Below, piece by piece: positions 11,899-22,489 of a stretch of DNA of 64,000 nucleotides; positions within the stretch are counted from its first letter, which is position 1; every line of letters begins with the position of its first letter. A program made the position numbers and the translations under genes. The DNA lies in assembly GCA_003254925.1 (NCBI GenBank), contig QANZ01020256.1, positions 1-64,000 of the forward strand, read 5' to 3'. The notes beneath the pieces are model-generated. The model had not been told where the DNA came from, ran no database searches, and saw only the letters and a program-made list of their open reading frames with translations. The stretch comes from Chamaecrista fasciculata. Its lineage: Eukaryota > Streptophyta > Magnoliopsida > Fabales > Fabaceae.

Positions 11899-12873
11899 TA
11901 CTATCAAAATTTAAGCTTAAGCTTTGGAACTACCATTCAAACCACTCATAAGGGGAGTAGGTAAAAAGTAAAAAACCAAGTACCACACACGGCCCACCAT
12001 GTGCATGCCTAATACATAACACAACCAAGGCCCTCGATGCAGCGAAGCATGGTCGCCCAAAAGACCCTCCGTGCAAGGAGACATAGTCGCCCGGAAGATG
12101 CTGGACACAAAGGGGGACATGGTCGCTCGGCCAAGCTCCACGAGCTCAGAGCTACGGTAACCTAACTCCTAGAGCTACTTGCTCAAACCCCGGTGGGGAC
12201 AGACACCAACGAGGACAGAATGACAATTTTTCAGAGGGACTAGTCATAATATAGGAAGAGAAATGACCTATTGAAGGGCATCACACCCTAACTTAGGGTG
12301 TGATCAAGGACACCATGTCTTGAGCAGGGGCATGGTCGCCCGAAAGGCCACCATGCCCCAAGACAGGGCATGGTCGCCCAAAGGGTCACCATGCCCCAAG
12401 CAAGGGCATGGTCGCCCCATGTGAGGGCACTTTGCCCCCATCTGGGCGACCATGCCTAGTGATGGTCCTTCCGAAGACTTCGACGTCAAGTAAGGTACGT
12501 ACGTAATCCGATTTCAAAAATCATGGATTCACCTGAATATCTCTAAGATACATCCACATATCTTAAGCGAAATATCTTCTCTAAGAAGATCAAGGCCAAA
12601 TAGATTCTCCCGCAATCAGTGGGATACCGCATCCCACTAATATCGGACTTACCCATGGCCACCCACACTATAAAAGGCTTAGTAAGGATCGATTAAAGGT
12701 AACACGCTCTACTTAGACTAGGCTGATTACTCTCAAATACACTTTACTAACTTAGGCATCGGAGGAGAATCGCTGGGCAGCCCCCCCACTGTTTTTTGTT
12801 TTACAGGAAATCGTCATCAGAATTCTTCACCGAACCAGGTAAAGCTCATCGGGCCAGAACTTAGTTCATCACA
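11899..12873 (+). mobile_element. Ty3-like LTR 3' part with GC-rich minisatellite
   Basis: About 11940-12460 is a GC-rich tandem array built on GGGCATGGTCGCCC and its complement-like variants. It is followed by a TATA-like ACTATAAAAGG (about 12668) and then by a leader containing ACTTAGGCATCGGAG (about 12750), a word characteristic of the R/U5 part of many plant Ty3-type LTRs. The LTR may end at about 12873 (...CATCACA). No primer-binding site or coding domain follows, so this is a solo or truncated LTR. Confidence 0.5.
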
Positions 12874-12879
12874 TGGTAT

Positions 12880-14502
12880 TCACATTTTCTCTCTTTCTCT
12901 TTTTTTTCTCTTTAATTCCATAAATGAAAAAAATTCAATCTTATCAAAGCACTAAACCACATAATTAATGCTATGTTATTAAAAAATTATAATAAAAGTT
13001 TGTTTGACCAAGAAAGTTATGATAAATTGATAAAGTTAACTCCCTGTAATGAAATAATTATGAAAGTTTGAAAATAATAACAAAATAAAGAATAATAGAA
13101 AGATGAAAATAAAATTTAGCTTACAATGAAAATAAATGTATTCGACCTTTTTTTTTTTCCTTTCTTCCCCTCTTTTGATTTTTCTTGAAAATTTTAAGAA
13201 ACGAACAAATAAAGTACAGCACAGCACACACCTACCATACAAATTGTGACACAATTATCTTTTTCAAGCGGACATCCCTTGTCATTCACGTGAAAACTGC
13301 CAAAAGGCTGCAAAGAGAGATTAATAAATAATTACATTATTAAATATTTTAATTTAAAAATAAAAAATTAGTATTCTTATTTAGTAAATAGTCTTTATTT
13401 TAAGACTATAGAACTAATAAATAAAGATATTTGGTGATCATATTGACTTTCTTTAGTCCAAGTGATCATATTAAAATATTAGAGTCTAGAATATTTATCA
13501 ATTGATGTTTCCACTTATAAATATCAATTTAAACATAAAATATAAATTCATCTTAATTTTTTCAATTAAATGTTCGTAAGAATTTTTTAAGATAAATTCT
13601 TCAATAAACTAAGTTTACCTCAATAACACGAATTCTACTTACTTTAAAAAAAGAATTGAACATTAATGCACACATTCTTCTTGAGATTGTCATTTCATTT
13701 GCAAGGAATTTCAGCCACTAACTCATTATTTTCAAATTGGCAAGATATGGTTTTAATTCAAGAAATTCAGTTAGTTCAACATAATTATTTAAGTTTTTGA
13801 TGAAATGTACATTTATCAATTTTTAAAGTTATTTACCGAAAAAAAATTAAAGTTAGGAGTCATATAATACGTATAATTTGGTCAATAATCAATAATGTTA
13901 GAAAAGAATACCATTAAATTAAATATTCTCAAATTCTTCTTAAATCATAATAAACTAAAATATTTCTTTTTTCTTCTATGTAGTTACCCAAAAAATAATA
14001 TTTCTTTTTTTACGAAACAAATATTTAGTATAATGGTTGACGAGCTACATTCTAGATAAAAGGACTCAAATTCAATTCCTGTAGTTTAACCGAAAAAAAA
14101 TTATTTGATTTTCTTAAAAAAATATTGAACAATATTTTTACTAAAAGTGATTGCTTTATCTTTTTGTCTAATTTTTATTTTTAACGAAAGTCTGATTGTA
14201 AGTTACTATTATTTCCAAAAATAATTATATTTGGAACACTTTAAAGTTTAAAGAGATAAATAGTTGAAGCTATTCATTTTTTAATTATTAAATCTATTTT
14301 TTTTAATTTTGAATTTGTGTATTTTTTTCAATTTATAAAATACAAATTTTGAAATCAACAAGTTAAATCCAACAACTCAAGATAAATAATTTGAATTATC
14401 TATATCTATCTACATAAAAATTACACTTTTAAAAAATTGTACAAGAAATAAAAAATTATACATCATTATTATTATTATTACATTTTAGCCATATATATAT
14501 AT
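12880..14502. other. AT-rich intergenic stretch, nothing recognised
   Basis: About 1.6 kb of low-complexity AT-rich DNA. The longest frames are short and lysine/phenylalanine-rich, as expected by chance. No repeat pair, RNA gene or exon could be supported. Confidence 0.5.
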
Positions 14503-14769
14503 GAGTAAATTGACAATTTAGTCCCTGAAAGATTACTGAGCTGACAAAACAGTCCTTGAAAGATTAAAATATATAATTTAGTTCCTGAAAGATCAAAACG
14601 GTATACTTTTTAGTCATTGAAATGTTAAAACGGTATACTATTTAGTTCATGAAAATGACTAATTAGTATATTGTTTTGATCTTTCATGGACTAAATTGTA
14701 TATTTTGATATTTCAGGGATCGAGTTGTCAACTCAGTGATCTTTCAGAGACTAAATTATTAGTTTACTC
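14503..14769. mobile_element. Foldback MITE upstream of the DprA-like gene
   Basis: The ends GAGTAAATTGACAATTTAGTC and GACTAAATTATTAGTTTACTC (as written on the plus strand) form inverted repeats that continue inwards with CTGAAAGATTACTGAG and its complement. The whole is 267 bases and is flanked by TA microsatellite. It lies about 250 bases before the start codon at 15023 and could touch the promoter. Confidence 0.7.
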
Positions 14770-15022
14770 TATATATATATATATATTACTGTTTGATGCT
14801 TCCAATCGCTAAAGCTAACAGCTTGAATTTAGCTCAAAAACTCAGTTATTTTCAGTACCTTTCCAGTAGGGTTGGAAAGGCATACATACATAACATACTA
14901 TTAGATTATTCTTCTTTGAAAAGCAGATTCGTGAAAAAAAGAAAAATTTTTAGCAGAAATCGAGGAAAAAGATTTTCAGAGTCTGCAAGAAGAAATTGAA
15001 GCAAAGCAAAGGAATTGAAGGA

Positions 15023-18000
15023 ATGACTTCAAGCTTATCAATAATCCCTTTAACTCCGATCAATTTCATTTCTTCGTGTCTCTCTCTTGATTTTCCCTCT
15101 ACGAAAAACCCTAAGCTCAATGGACATTTCTACTTCTCTCATCATCATCATCACACACGTCTCGGAAAGGTTAGACCAATACACTCACACCGACGGTATC
15201 TCTTTTTAGATTTAATTTTCAGATTTACATTTTACTTTGAAAAAAAAAAAATTGAAATTATGTGTTTCGTGCTTGTTGTTGCTTTAATTGCAATGAATTG
15301 GCACTTTCTTGCGCTTGATTTTAGCTATACATCTTTTCGTTGAATCTTGTGCAATTAGTTTGTGACATTTCAGATTTGGATACGGTCTGTCCGTTTCTTA
15401 CTGCTATGTTATTTTATTCGACGTTTGTGTTGAAGTGTTTCTTCTTTTATGGTTCAATTGAAGTAGTAATTTCATATGAGTGGTTTTTTTTTTGTTCTCC
15501 TCCCCTTTTTGAGTGTTTTGAGGTTCTTTTCAAAATTTTAACTGCAAGTTGGTTTGGAGAATGGTCATGCATTGAGTGCTATTTTATACTTCTCATTTTG
15601 ATAAAACAATAGTGTAGAGCTCTGCCTACAGTTAAGTTTCCTTGAACTTTCGTGTTTGGCGCCCTTTACTAAACATTAGTTCAGCAAAATGAATTCTAAA
15701 GCGGAAGCAAATTGAAGACTGAGAGTAGAAAAACCTTTATTGGCAAATGGCAATCTCTTTAGCTTTACATTCCCATTTATGGGTGTCATTATGGATTTTC
15801 TTCTTAGATTTCGAAACATACACAATTTTCAAGACATTAGAAAAATGCCGTGAGGCTTATGAACTTGGAATTTTGGAATAGAGTATGGTACTGAAGTTTG
15901 TACTATAAGATTATCATAAGCTGATTTGTGAGTTGAGGGATTTGAGCTGCACTAAGACCTGTCTATCGTTAATACTGAATACAGCTATTATTTTGATGTA
16001 GAATGAGAAGGCCTCATATGAAAATATCTAGGAAACTGCATTTGCGCCTATCCAGATTCTAAATTCTAATAAACTATATAAATTGAGCACTTAAACATTA
16101 TCTTCTGTTTACTTTAATCACTTAATTATTAGATTGGTAATTTCCTGTATCAAGGACATCCTAGTGAGTTTTACCTGTTTACACGCAAGTGTTTGATCTT
16201 TAAACTGTAGGCTGCATTTTCTTGGATTGTAGAGTTCTTTTGCACAATTAAGAAGTCGACATGCATATGTCATTGTCTTTCTTCTGACCTTCAGAGTTAC
16301 TTGGCACCTTCATTTGAATTGATTTCAAGTCAGTTGAGTTTCTTTTTATGATTATGTGGTATTTTAGTCAGAGCCTACATGAGCTTGATTTTGTATGATC
16401 ATTATTCCTTTTGGACAGTTCTTTTTCTCCAATTTTTACTACAGGGACTCTGTTTTCATGTACTGGTATAGTGGCTTAGTGGACATGTGAGGAGATATCA
16501 AGACGTTCACAGATATAGCAGGAGATGCAATGTACAGGATGTGTCGTTCATGTATGATTCTGATGGAGAATCAGGTCCCAAAATTCCAACTCAGGTCCAA
16601 TCACTTGTGGAAGGTTCTGGGGCAGTTCTGGTCTCAGAGAATAAGCCTGTTCCTGAGGTTGATTATCTGCAGGTATGTTATCATTCTCATGTCTCTGGCA
16701 AAACCACATTTAAAATCTGTGAGCATAATCGGCCAATCTTATCAAAATGACTGCCCATTCCCTGGCATGATTAGGCTAATCTTTTGACACGGCTGACAAC
16801 TATACTTTATCCAAAATGTAGTTGTAGGACAGTTTAGTTTCCTGCTTGATGTTAAGTTTCAAGCACAATGTCCTAAATTGAGTTCTGACCTTTGGTAGGA
16901 GTTATTGGCAATTCAACAGCAAGGACCTAGAGCTATTGGCTTTTTTGGGACTCGAAACATGGGGTTCATGCACCAGGAACTAATTGAGATTCTAAGCTAT
17001 GCTATGGTTATAACTGTAAGATGCTGTGGCTTCACTCAAATGTATCTAAAATATGGTTATGTGCTTGCTTGTATAGCACATGACTTGCAGATGAAGTACA
17101 AGTTCTTACCAATTTTTGTTGACAAGTCCCTTGGCTGTGTCTTACAACTTCTTGTACAATTGTTGCTATAAACTTTTGTTTGTAGAAAAACCACATATAT
17201 ACATCTGGAGCATCTGGTACTAATGCGGCTGTTATCCGAGGTGCTCTAAGGGCAGAGAAACCAGAGTTGCTTACAGTGATATTGCCTCAAAGTTTAAAGA
17301 AGCAACCTCCTGAGAGTCAGGAGTTATTGTCCAAAGTAAGTTTATCTTAGTGTTTATTTAGTTTAGATTTCCTCTTTTTGCAAATTAAGACTCTTCTGCT
17401 TTACTTATTATTTTTATATACCCATGATAGGTTTATTTACTGAACATCCAATACTCTCATTTCTCTGTGTGTGTAAGAATGTATTTCTACTTCTCTTAGT
17501 CTTTTATCATGGGAGAAAAAATAATAATCCTTTAATTTATTTACAACTTCATATTTGTGTTTACGCAAACACGGAAAAACATATTTGCCATACTTGTTTA
17601 TTTAAGAGTACAAGTAGTGAATCTTGACAATTGGAGCTTGCATGGATTGTTATATTAAACAGAGTAACATCCCACTTCAAGGTGTACTTCCTTTAGGACA
17701 ATATATAGTAGATCCTTTAGGATAATTTATTTCTTCTTCTATTAGTAAAGTGCCTAAACTCTCATGACTGCATAAGAAAGTAACAGACTAGTTTTCTAAT
17801 CATCTAACATTTTCACCCCTCCCCTCTTAACTTTTTTGGTCATGAATCATAAGGTGTTCTTTAAATTACTCTGCAGTGTAAAACAAAACGTATAAAGTAT
17901 GGTATATCAGTGCCACTTTCTTTGTTCACATCAATTTTTTAAAACTGTTATAGACCTAAAATAATTTAGCTGTTAAAAGCAGTTTTTTGAATACTTTTAC

Positions 18001-20175
18001 CAAATATTATTATGGTTCAAACCAGTGTTGTCAGAACCAAACCGGACCGGACGGTCCGACTGATCTGACCGCCAACCGAATGTGAAAGCGAGTGGGTTCG
18101 ACCAAAAAAACCAAAATGTCGGTTGGACCGGATTGAACCGGTTTTAACCGGACAAAACCGGCGAACCGGGGTCGAACCACTGGACCGACCCGGCGGTCCA
18201 ACTTTTTTTTTTTTTTTTGCTTATGCTCTCTATTCATTTTCTTATTTGGTCCTCTTCTTCTATTTTGTGTTGAACTTGAAATTTGTGGGTCGAAATGTTA
18301 AATTTAATTAACTATTATAAATTTATGACTTATTAGATCTTGTTTAAGATACATTAAGTCTATTCACTTACTTGAAAAAATGCATTTAATCTATAATCTT
18401 TAGTAGTGGAGAGAAAAATTATATTATTTAGATGAAAAAATGTATTTAGTAATAAATTAAATGCATCTCTTAAACCACAAACAAAAAATATATAGTATTT
18501 ATATTTAATATATTAAAAATAATTATTTATTGAGTCATCCGGTCCGACCGATGCTTCAACCGATTAAACCAATCAGACCGTGAACCGAATGCTTGTCCGA
18601 GTCTCTATCCGGTTCGGTTTTGACAACACTGGTTCAAACAACAATTTTTGTACAACAGCTATTTAAAAAACCACGGCATTTCCAAATGGACTCTAATCCT
18701 TCATTTTTCTAATGCCTCCTGAAAGTTGAATGAGTCAAAATGATTTGATCTCTTTTTGTTTGTTTTTTAAATGAATAAATGAAATTAATACTGGTCTATA
18801 TTTAGTATTCACAATAATGAAGCCACTAGATCTTGTCTCAGTGTGGGGTATATTAGCAAGAGACTTAAGTTCAGACCTTTGCCGTAATCACAATTAGTAA
18901 ACTATTGGTGCTGATTATTATTATTATTACTATTATATTATCACTCCTACCTTCTTCAAGTGCTCCATATGGGCCATCCCTTTTGACTTTTTTTCTTTTG
19001 GCCTGAGCCCTCCCTTTTGACTAAAACTTTATATGTTGTTAACATGCATTATATTCTGTCCTCATATTTATATGGATAAATAAATATTCGTTAAAGCTCC
19101 TTTTTCTAAATTATATATATATATATTTCATTTATTCCTATCTTTTTTCTTGGGTTTTGAGATATTGGTCCAGTTTCAATATAAACGATCCCTCGCCCCC
19201 TCCCTCCCAATTAAAGTGTGTTTTGTGGACTTATTTTCATGAACTTGTTGAACTTGCAGGTGAAAAATGTGATAGAGAAGCCTCAAAATGACCATCTACC
19301 TCTAATAGAAGCCAGCAGGTTAATGATACTTGCTTTTTCTTCTTGCCAATAATATATTTTTTAAATAAAAGTTTGCTATGCAAGGAAATTCAATTAGGAT
19401 TTTGATATGGAAAGTTATTGCTGTCTTGGTCCAAACATATAATTACTAATTGCGACTCCTCATTATCTCATCAAATGGAAATTCAATAATTTATTTTTGA
19501 AATGAAAGTTTTCTATGCAAGGAAATTCAATTAGGATTTTGATATGGAAAGTTATTGCTGTCTTGGTCCAACATTAAATATTATCCCTTAAAAAAGTGAA
19601 TTGATTCACACAAATTGAGTATGAACGCTAGTGTATAGTTTGTTGGGGGCCTTGAGAGTGGAAGTTGGTTGGTGTCAAGTTTCATGGAAATGGATCCCTG
19701 AAGTTAAAATTTCCTTAAACTTGATTATATGGTGATTATTGATTGGTCTACAGTTCAAATAATAAAAGAAAAAATGTAAACTGTTTATAACTAATGTGTT
19801 TTTGGCATAAGATACAACTTTAGGAAATTTAGAAAACCTTAAGTCCAGGGATTCATTCCCCAAGTTCTTTGCAATTTATATATTCTTGCACTGTCTGCTA
19901 TTTTACTATTTTTTTTATTAGCAAACCCGCCGGCTGCTTTGACTCAGTCAATTGCATCTTTTGCCAGCCATTAATTAATATTTATTGAACGTGCCATCAT
20001 GATCATTAGAATGTCATTTTTGTCGTGTCTCAAACGCAGGTTATGTAACATGAACATCATTTCTCACGTGCAACAAGTCATTTGCTTTGCTTTCCACGAT
20101 AGTAGGTTGCTCATGGAAACTTGTCAAGAGGCTAAAAACATGCGTAAGATTGTGACTCTTTTTTACCTCGATTGA
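15023..20175 (+). CDS. DprA/SMF-like Rossmann-fold protein, probably plastid-targeted (six exons)
   Basis: Exons 15023-15169, 16472-16672, 16899-17015, 17186-17335, 19260-19318 and 20040-20175 join in frame with GT-AG introns to 269 residues. Residues 1-49 are rich in Ser, Thr, Asn and His and poor in acidic residues, like a chloroplast transit peptide. Residues about 129-138 (IGFFGTRNMG) and 160-172 (YTSGASGTNAAVI, then RGAL) match the pattern of the bacterial DprA/SMF nucleotide-binding fold (GSR...G and SG.A.GID...RGAL). The C-terminus (about 235-269) has ICFAFHDSRL and ends LFYLD. Bacterial DprA loads RecA on DNA, but the plant protein's reaction is not known to me and DNA binding should not be assumed. 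The exon 2 acceptor (TATAG before 16472) was chosen because it keeps phase 0 and avoids an in-frame TAG. Intron 4 contains a hAT MITE and intron 5 a short duplication. Confidence 0.8.
18023..18631. mobile_element. hAT MITE in intron 4, 8-bp target duplication GTTCAAAC
   Basis: The 609-base element begins CAGTGTTGTCAGAACC and ends GGTTTTGACAACACTG, near-perfect terminal inverted repeats. It is flanked on both sides by GTTCAAAC (18015-18022 and 18632-18639), the 8-bp duplication typical of hAT transposition. The interior is AT-rich with CCGGACCGG-type subterminal motifs and no coding capacity. Confidence 0.9.
19348..19571 (+). repeat. Short direct duplication in intron 5
   Basis: An 85-base segment at about 19348-19435 recurs at about 19484-19571; a core of over 50 bases, beginning TATGCAAGGAAATTC and ending GTCTTGGTCCA, is identical. 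The spacing of about 136 bases and near identity point to a recent local duplication. Confidence 0.8.
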
Positions 20176-20706
20176 AAGAAAACCCATTCACACACATTGT
20201 TTGGATTGGTGGGAGAGCCTTTTGGGTCTCTGGGGAGAAATTATTGAGTACATCTGACGCATTATTATTGCACCAATGTGCTTGTTTTATTTGAAAAAGA
20301 CAAAATGGGTTTTTGAAATCTGATTGTTTTCACCTGTTTTAAGAGAGAATTTTGAATTATGAAAATGTGATTGTGTGTAATGAATGAATGCGTCGGATGT
20401 ACAGAATAATCTCATGGAAGCAAGTGGTTATTTTGGGTTTGTACCTAACGATTATAGATAGGAATTCGTTCTTTTAATTTTTTGTTTTTAAAGTTGCTTC
20501 CTAGAAGCTTTCTGATATAATGGGAATCTGATCTCGTTCATAGAAGATGGCTGTTGTGTTATTATTCTTCTTGTAAGAGAAGAAACTTCATTAATATACT
20601 CAAGATGTACATGACTAGTATTTTTCTTTTTTCTTTTTTTGACGTGTGGTTATATAAAATTGACAAACATCACTGGCTGATCTAGCAAATTTAATAATAA
20701 TATATT
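20176..20706. other. 3' flank of the DprA-like gene
   Basis: Presumed 3' untranslated region and terminator region followed by AT-rich DNA. No further gene is seen. Confidence 0.4.
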
Positions 20707-21173
20707 GGGTTAAAATCTCATTTTGGTCCTTAAACTATGGGGTAATGTTTCATTTTGGTTTTAAAACTATTTTTTGTTCCATTTTGATGATCATCAAACT
20801 TTTACATTTATTTTATTTTGATCTCCAAAATGTGATTTTATTAGGTTTTTGCCATTATTTATAATCTGAACAGTTGAGATGAATCATTTATCTCTCATAT
20901 GTCTTAATAAGTGAGTTGATATAGAGAGACTTTTTTATTTTTATCATCAATTTGTGATTAAGAATGAAAAAGAAATTCATTGCCAACTCATATTATGACA
21001 CGAGAGAAATAATTCATTTCAGGTTAAAAATAACATAAACCTTATGAAATCATATTTTGGGGACTAAATCAAAATAAATGTGAAAGTTTGACTACCAAAA
21101 TAGAATAAAAAATAATTTTAGAACTAAAATGAAAGTAACCTATAGTTTGAGGACCAAATTGAGTATTTTGACC
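20707..21173. mobile_element. Foldback MITE
   Basis: The left end (GGGTTAAAATCTCATTTTGG, then TCCTTAAACTATGGGGTAA) pairs with the right end (CTATAGTTTGAGGACCAAAT, then GAGTATTTTGACCTAA) as long imperfect inverted repeats around an AT-rich centre. No clear target duplication was fixed. Confidence 0.65.
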
Positions 21174-21595
21174 TAATATAATGACAATCATTTAAAACTT
21201 GTCATTTTGTAGATTTGTAGTATTTTTAAAGTTTTCAACATAGTCCTGAAAAGCTTTCTACTGTTTTTCCATGGCCAAATCACTTTGAACAGCGACAAAA
21301 TGCAAATAATTTCGCCTAGATATCTAGCATATTCGCGGCTGGTATACTGGTTCTACGGATCCACTTCCCTGGTTCTACTCTCCTTAACGATCTCATCTGA
21401 CAATTTGGCTAGCTTACTGACTTATTACACAAATTTCGAAAAAATAAATTGAGTTAAGCGGTAAATTACACAATTTTAAAATATTCTCTAGTACAAATGT
21501 TAATATTTACACAAAAACTAGCTTTTTCTAAAACAAATTGTTAATATTCACACAAGTATGCCATTTTACTCTGGTTGTGTCGGAAGAAAAGAACC
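21174..21595. other. Intergenic, nothing recognised
   Basis: About 420 bases of AT-rich sequence with no gene, RNA or clear repeat. Confidence 0.4.
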
Positions 21596-21608
21596 TTCAG
21601 CATAGATT

Positions 21609-22199
21609 CTTTTTATTTTTTGCAAAGTCTTATTTTAGTCCTTCAGGTTTGCTCAAAATTCCATTTTGGTCTCTGACCACCGTCAGTAGCAGCACCACCA
21701 ACACCACCGCCTCGGCAAACTTTCTGACGAGATACACGGCAACTCCGACGACTCCAAAAACTCCTAATCTAAAGTTTTTTTAATCTATCGAGTTCAATGG
21801 CGGCCTCCATTTGCAAACAAATGACCGAAAACATAATTTTCAACCATTGTGTAATTTTTTGACGAAGATGAAGAAGCCATGTCATGCATTTTTTTTTTTA
21901 TTTTATGGTGTGAAATCAATTTAAACCCCTCATTTTTTTTTTCTTACCTTTTGATCCTATTATAAAAAGAGAGACCTTAATGCAAAATAATAAAACTTTT
22001 GAAAAATTAAAGTTAATTTTATCCTTTTTTTAACAGAAAAGTTGGATGAAAAATATTGAAGGACTAATGGTGAAACATTTTGGAAAGTTAAGGGACCAAA
22101 ACAGAATGAAAAAAAAAAAGATGACAGACCAAAATGGAGCTTTGAGCAAAACTGAGAAACCAAAATAAGACTTCGGCCTTTATTCTTTTTGCCAAAACA
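21609..22199. mobile_element. MULE-type MITE with flanking repeat TTCAGCATAGATT
   Basis: The arms share GAAGTCTTATTTT-like and GCTCAAAGCTCCATTTTGGTC-like words in inverted orientation (about 21624-21680 and 22120-22173). The 591-base element lies between exact 13-base direct repeats TTCAGCATAGATT (21596-21608 and 22200-22212). A duplication of 9-13 bases fits a Mutator-like element better than hAT. The interior holds a short GC-richer segment (about 21665-21760) that may be captured DNA. Confidence 0.65.
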
Positions 22200-22212
22200 T
22201 TCAGCATAGATT

Positions 22213-22489
22213 AGCATAACATGCTAGGGCATAAATAAACTCGACTATATTATATAGTAATGCTAATATTGTTTTTGAGCACAAATTTTACTCTGGTGAC
22301 TCCACCCAGTGTTTCTACTCTAAGCTTTAACCCCCTTTCTTCTACTTCCTAAGCTATAAACCGCACCTGATCCAACCCCAATATATATTTCATAAATATA
22401 TATATATATATATAAGGCAAAACAACTGCTTCAGAGTCGCCAATGCTATAACTACAAGCACAATTACAAGCCTGAATCATACCACAGCA
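22213..22489. other. 3' flank of LARP6
   Basis: AT-rich sequence with a TA microsatellite (about 22395-22414). It presumably contains the 3' untranslated region of the minus-strand LARP6 gene; no other gene is seen. Confidence 0.4.
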
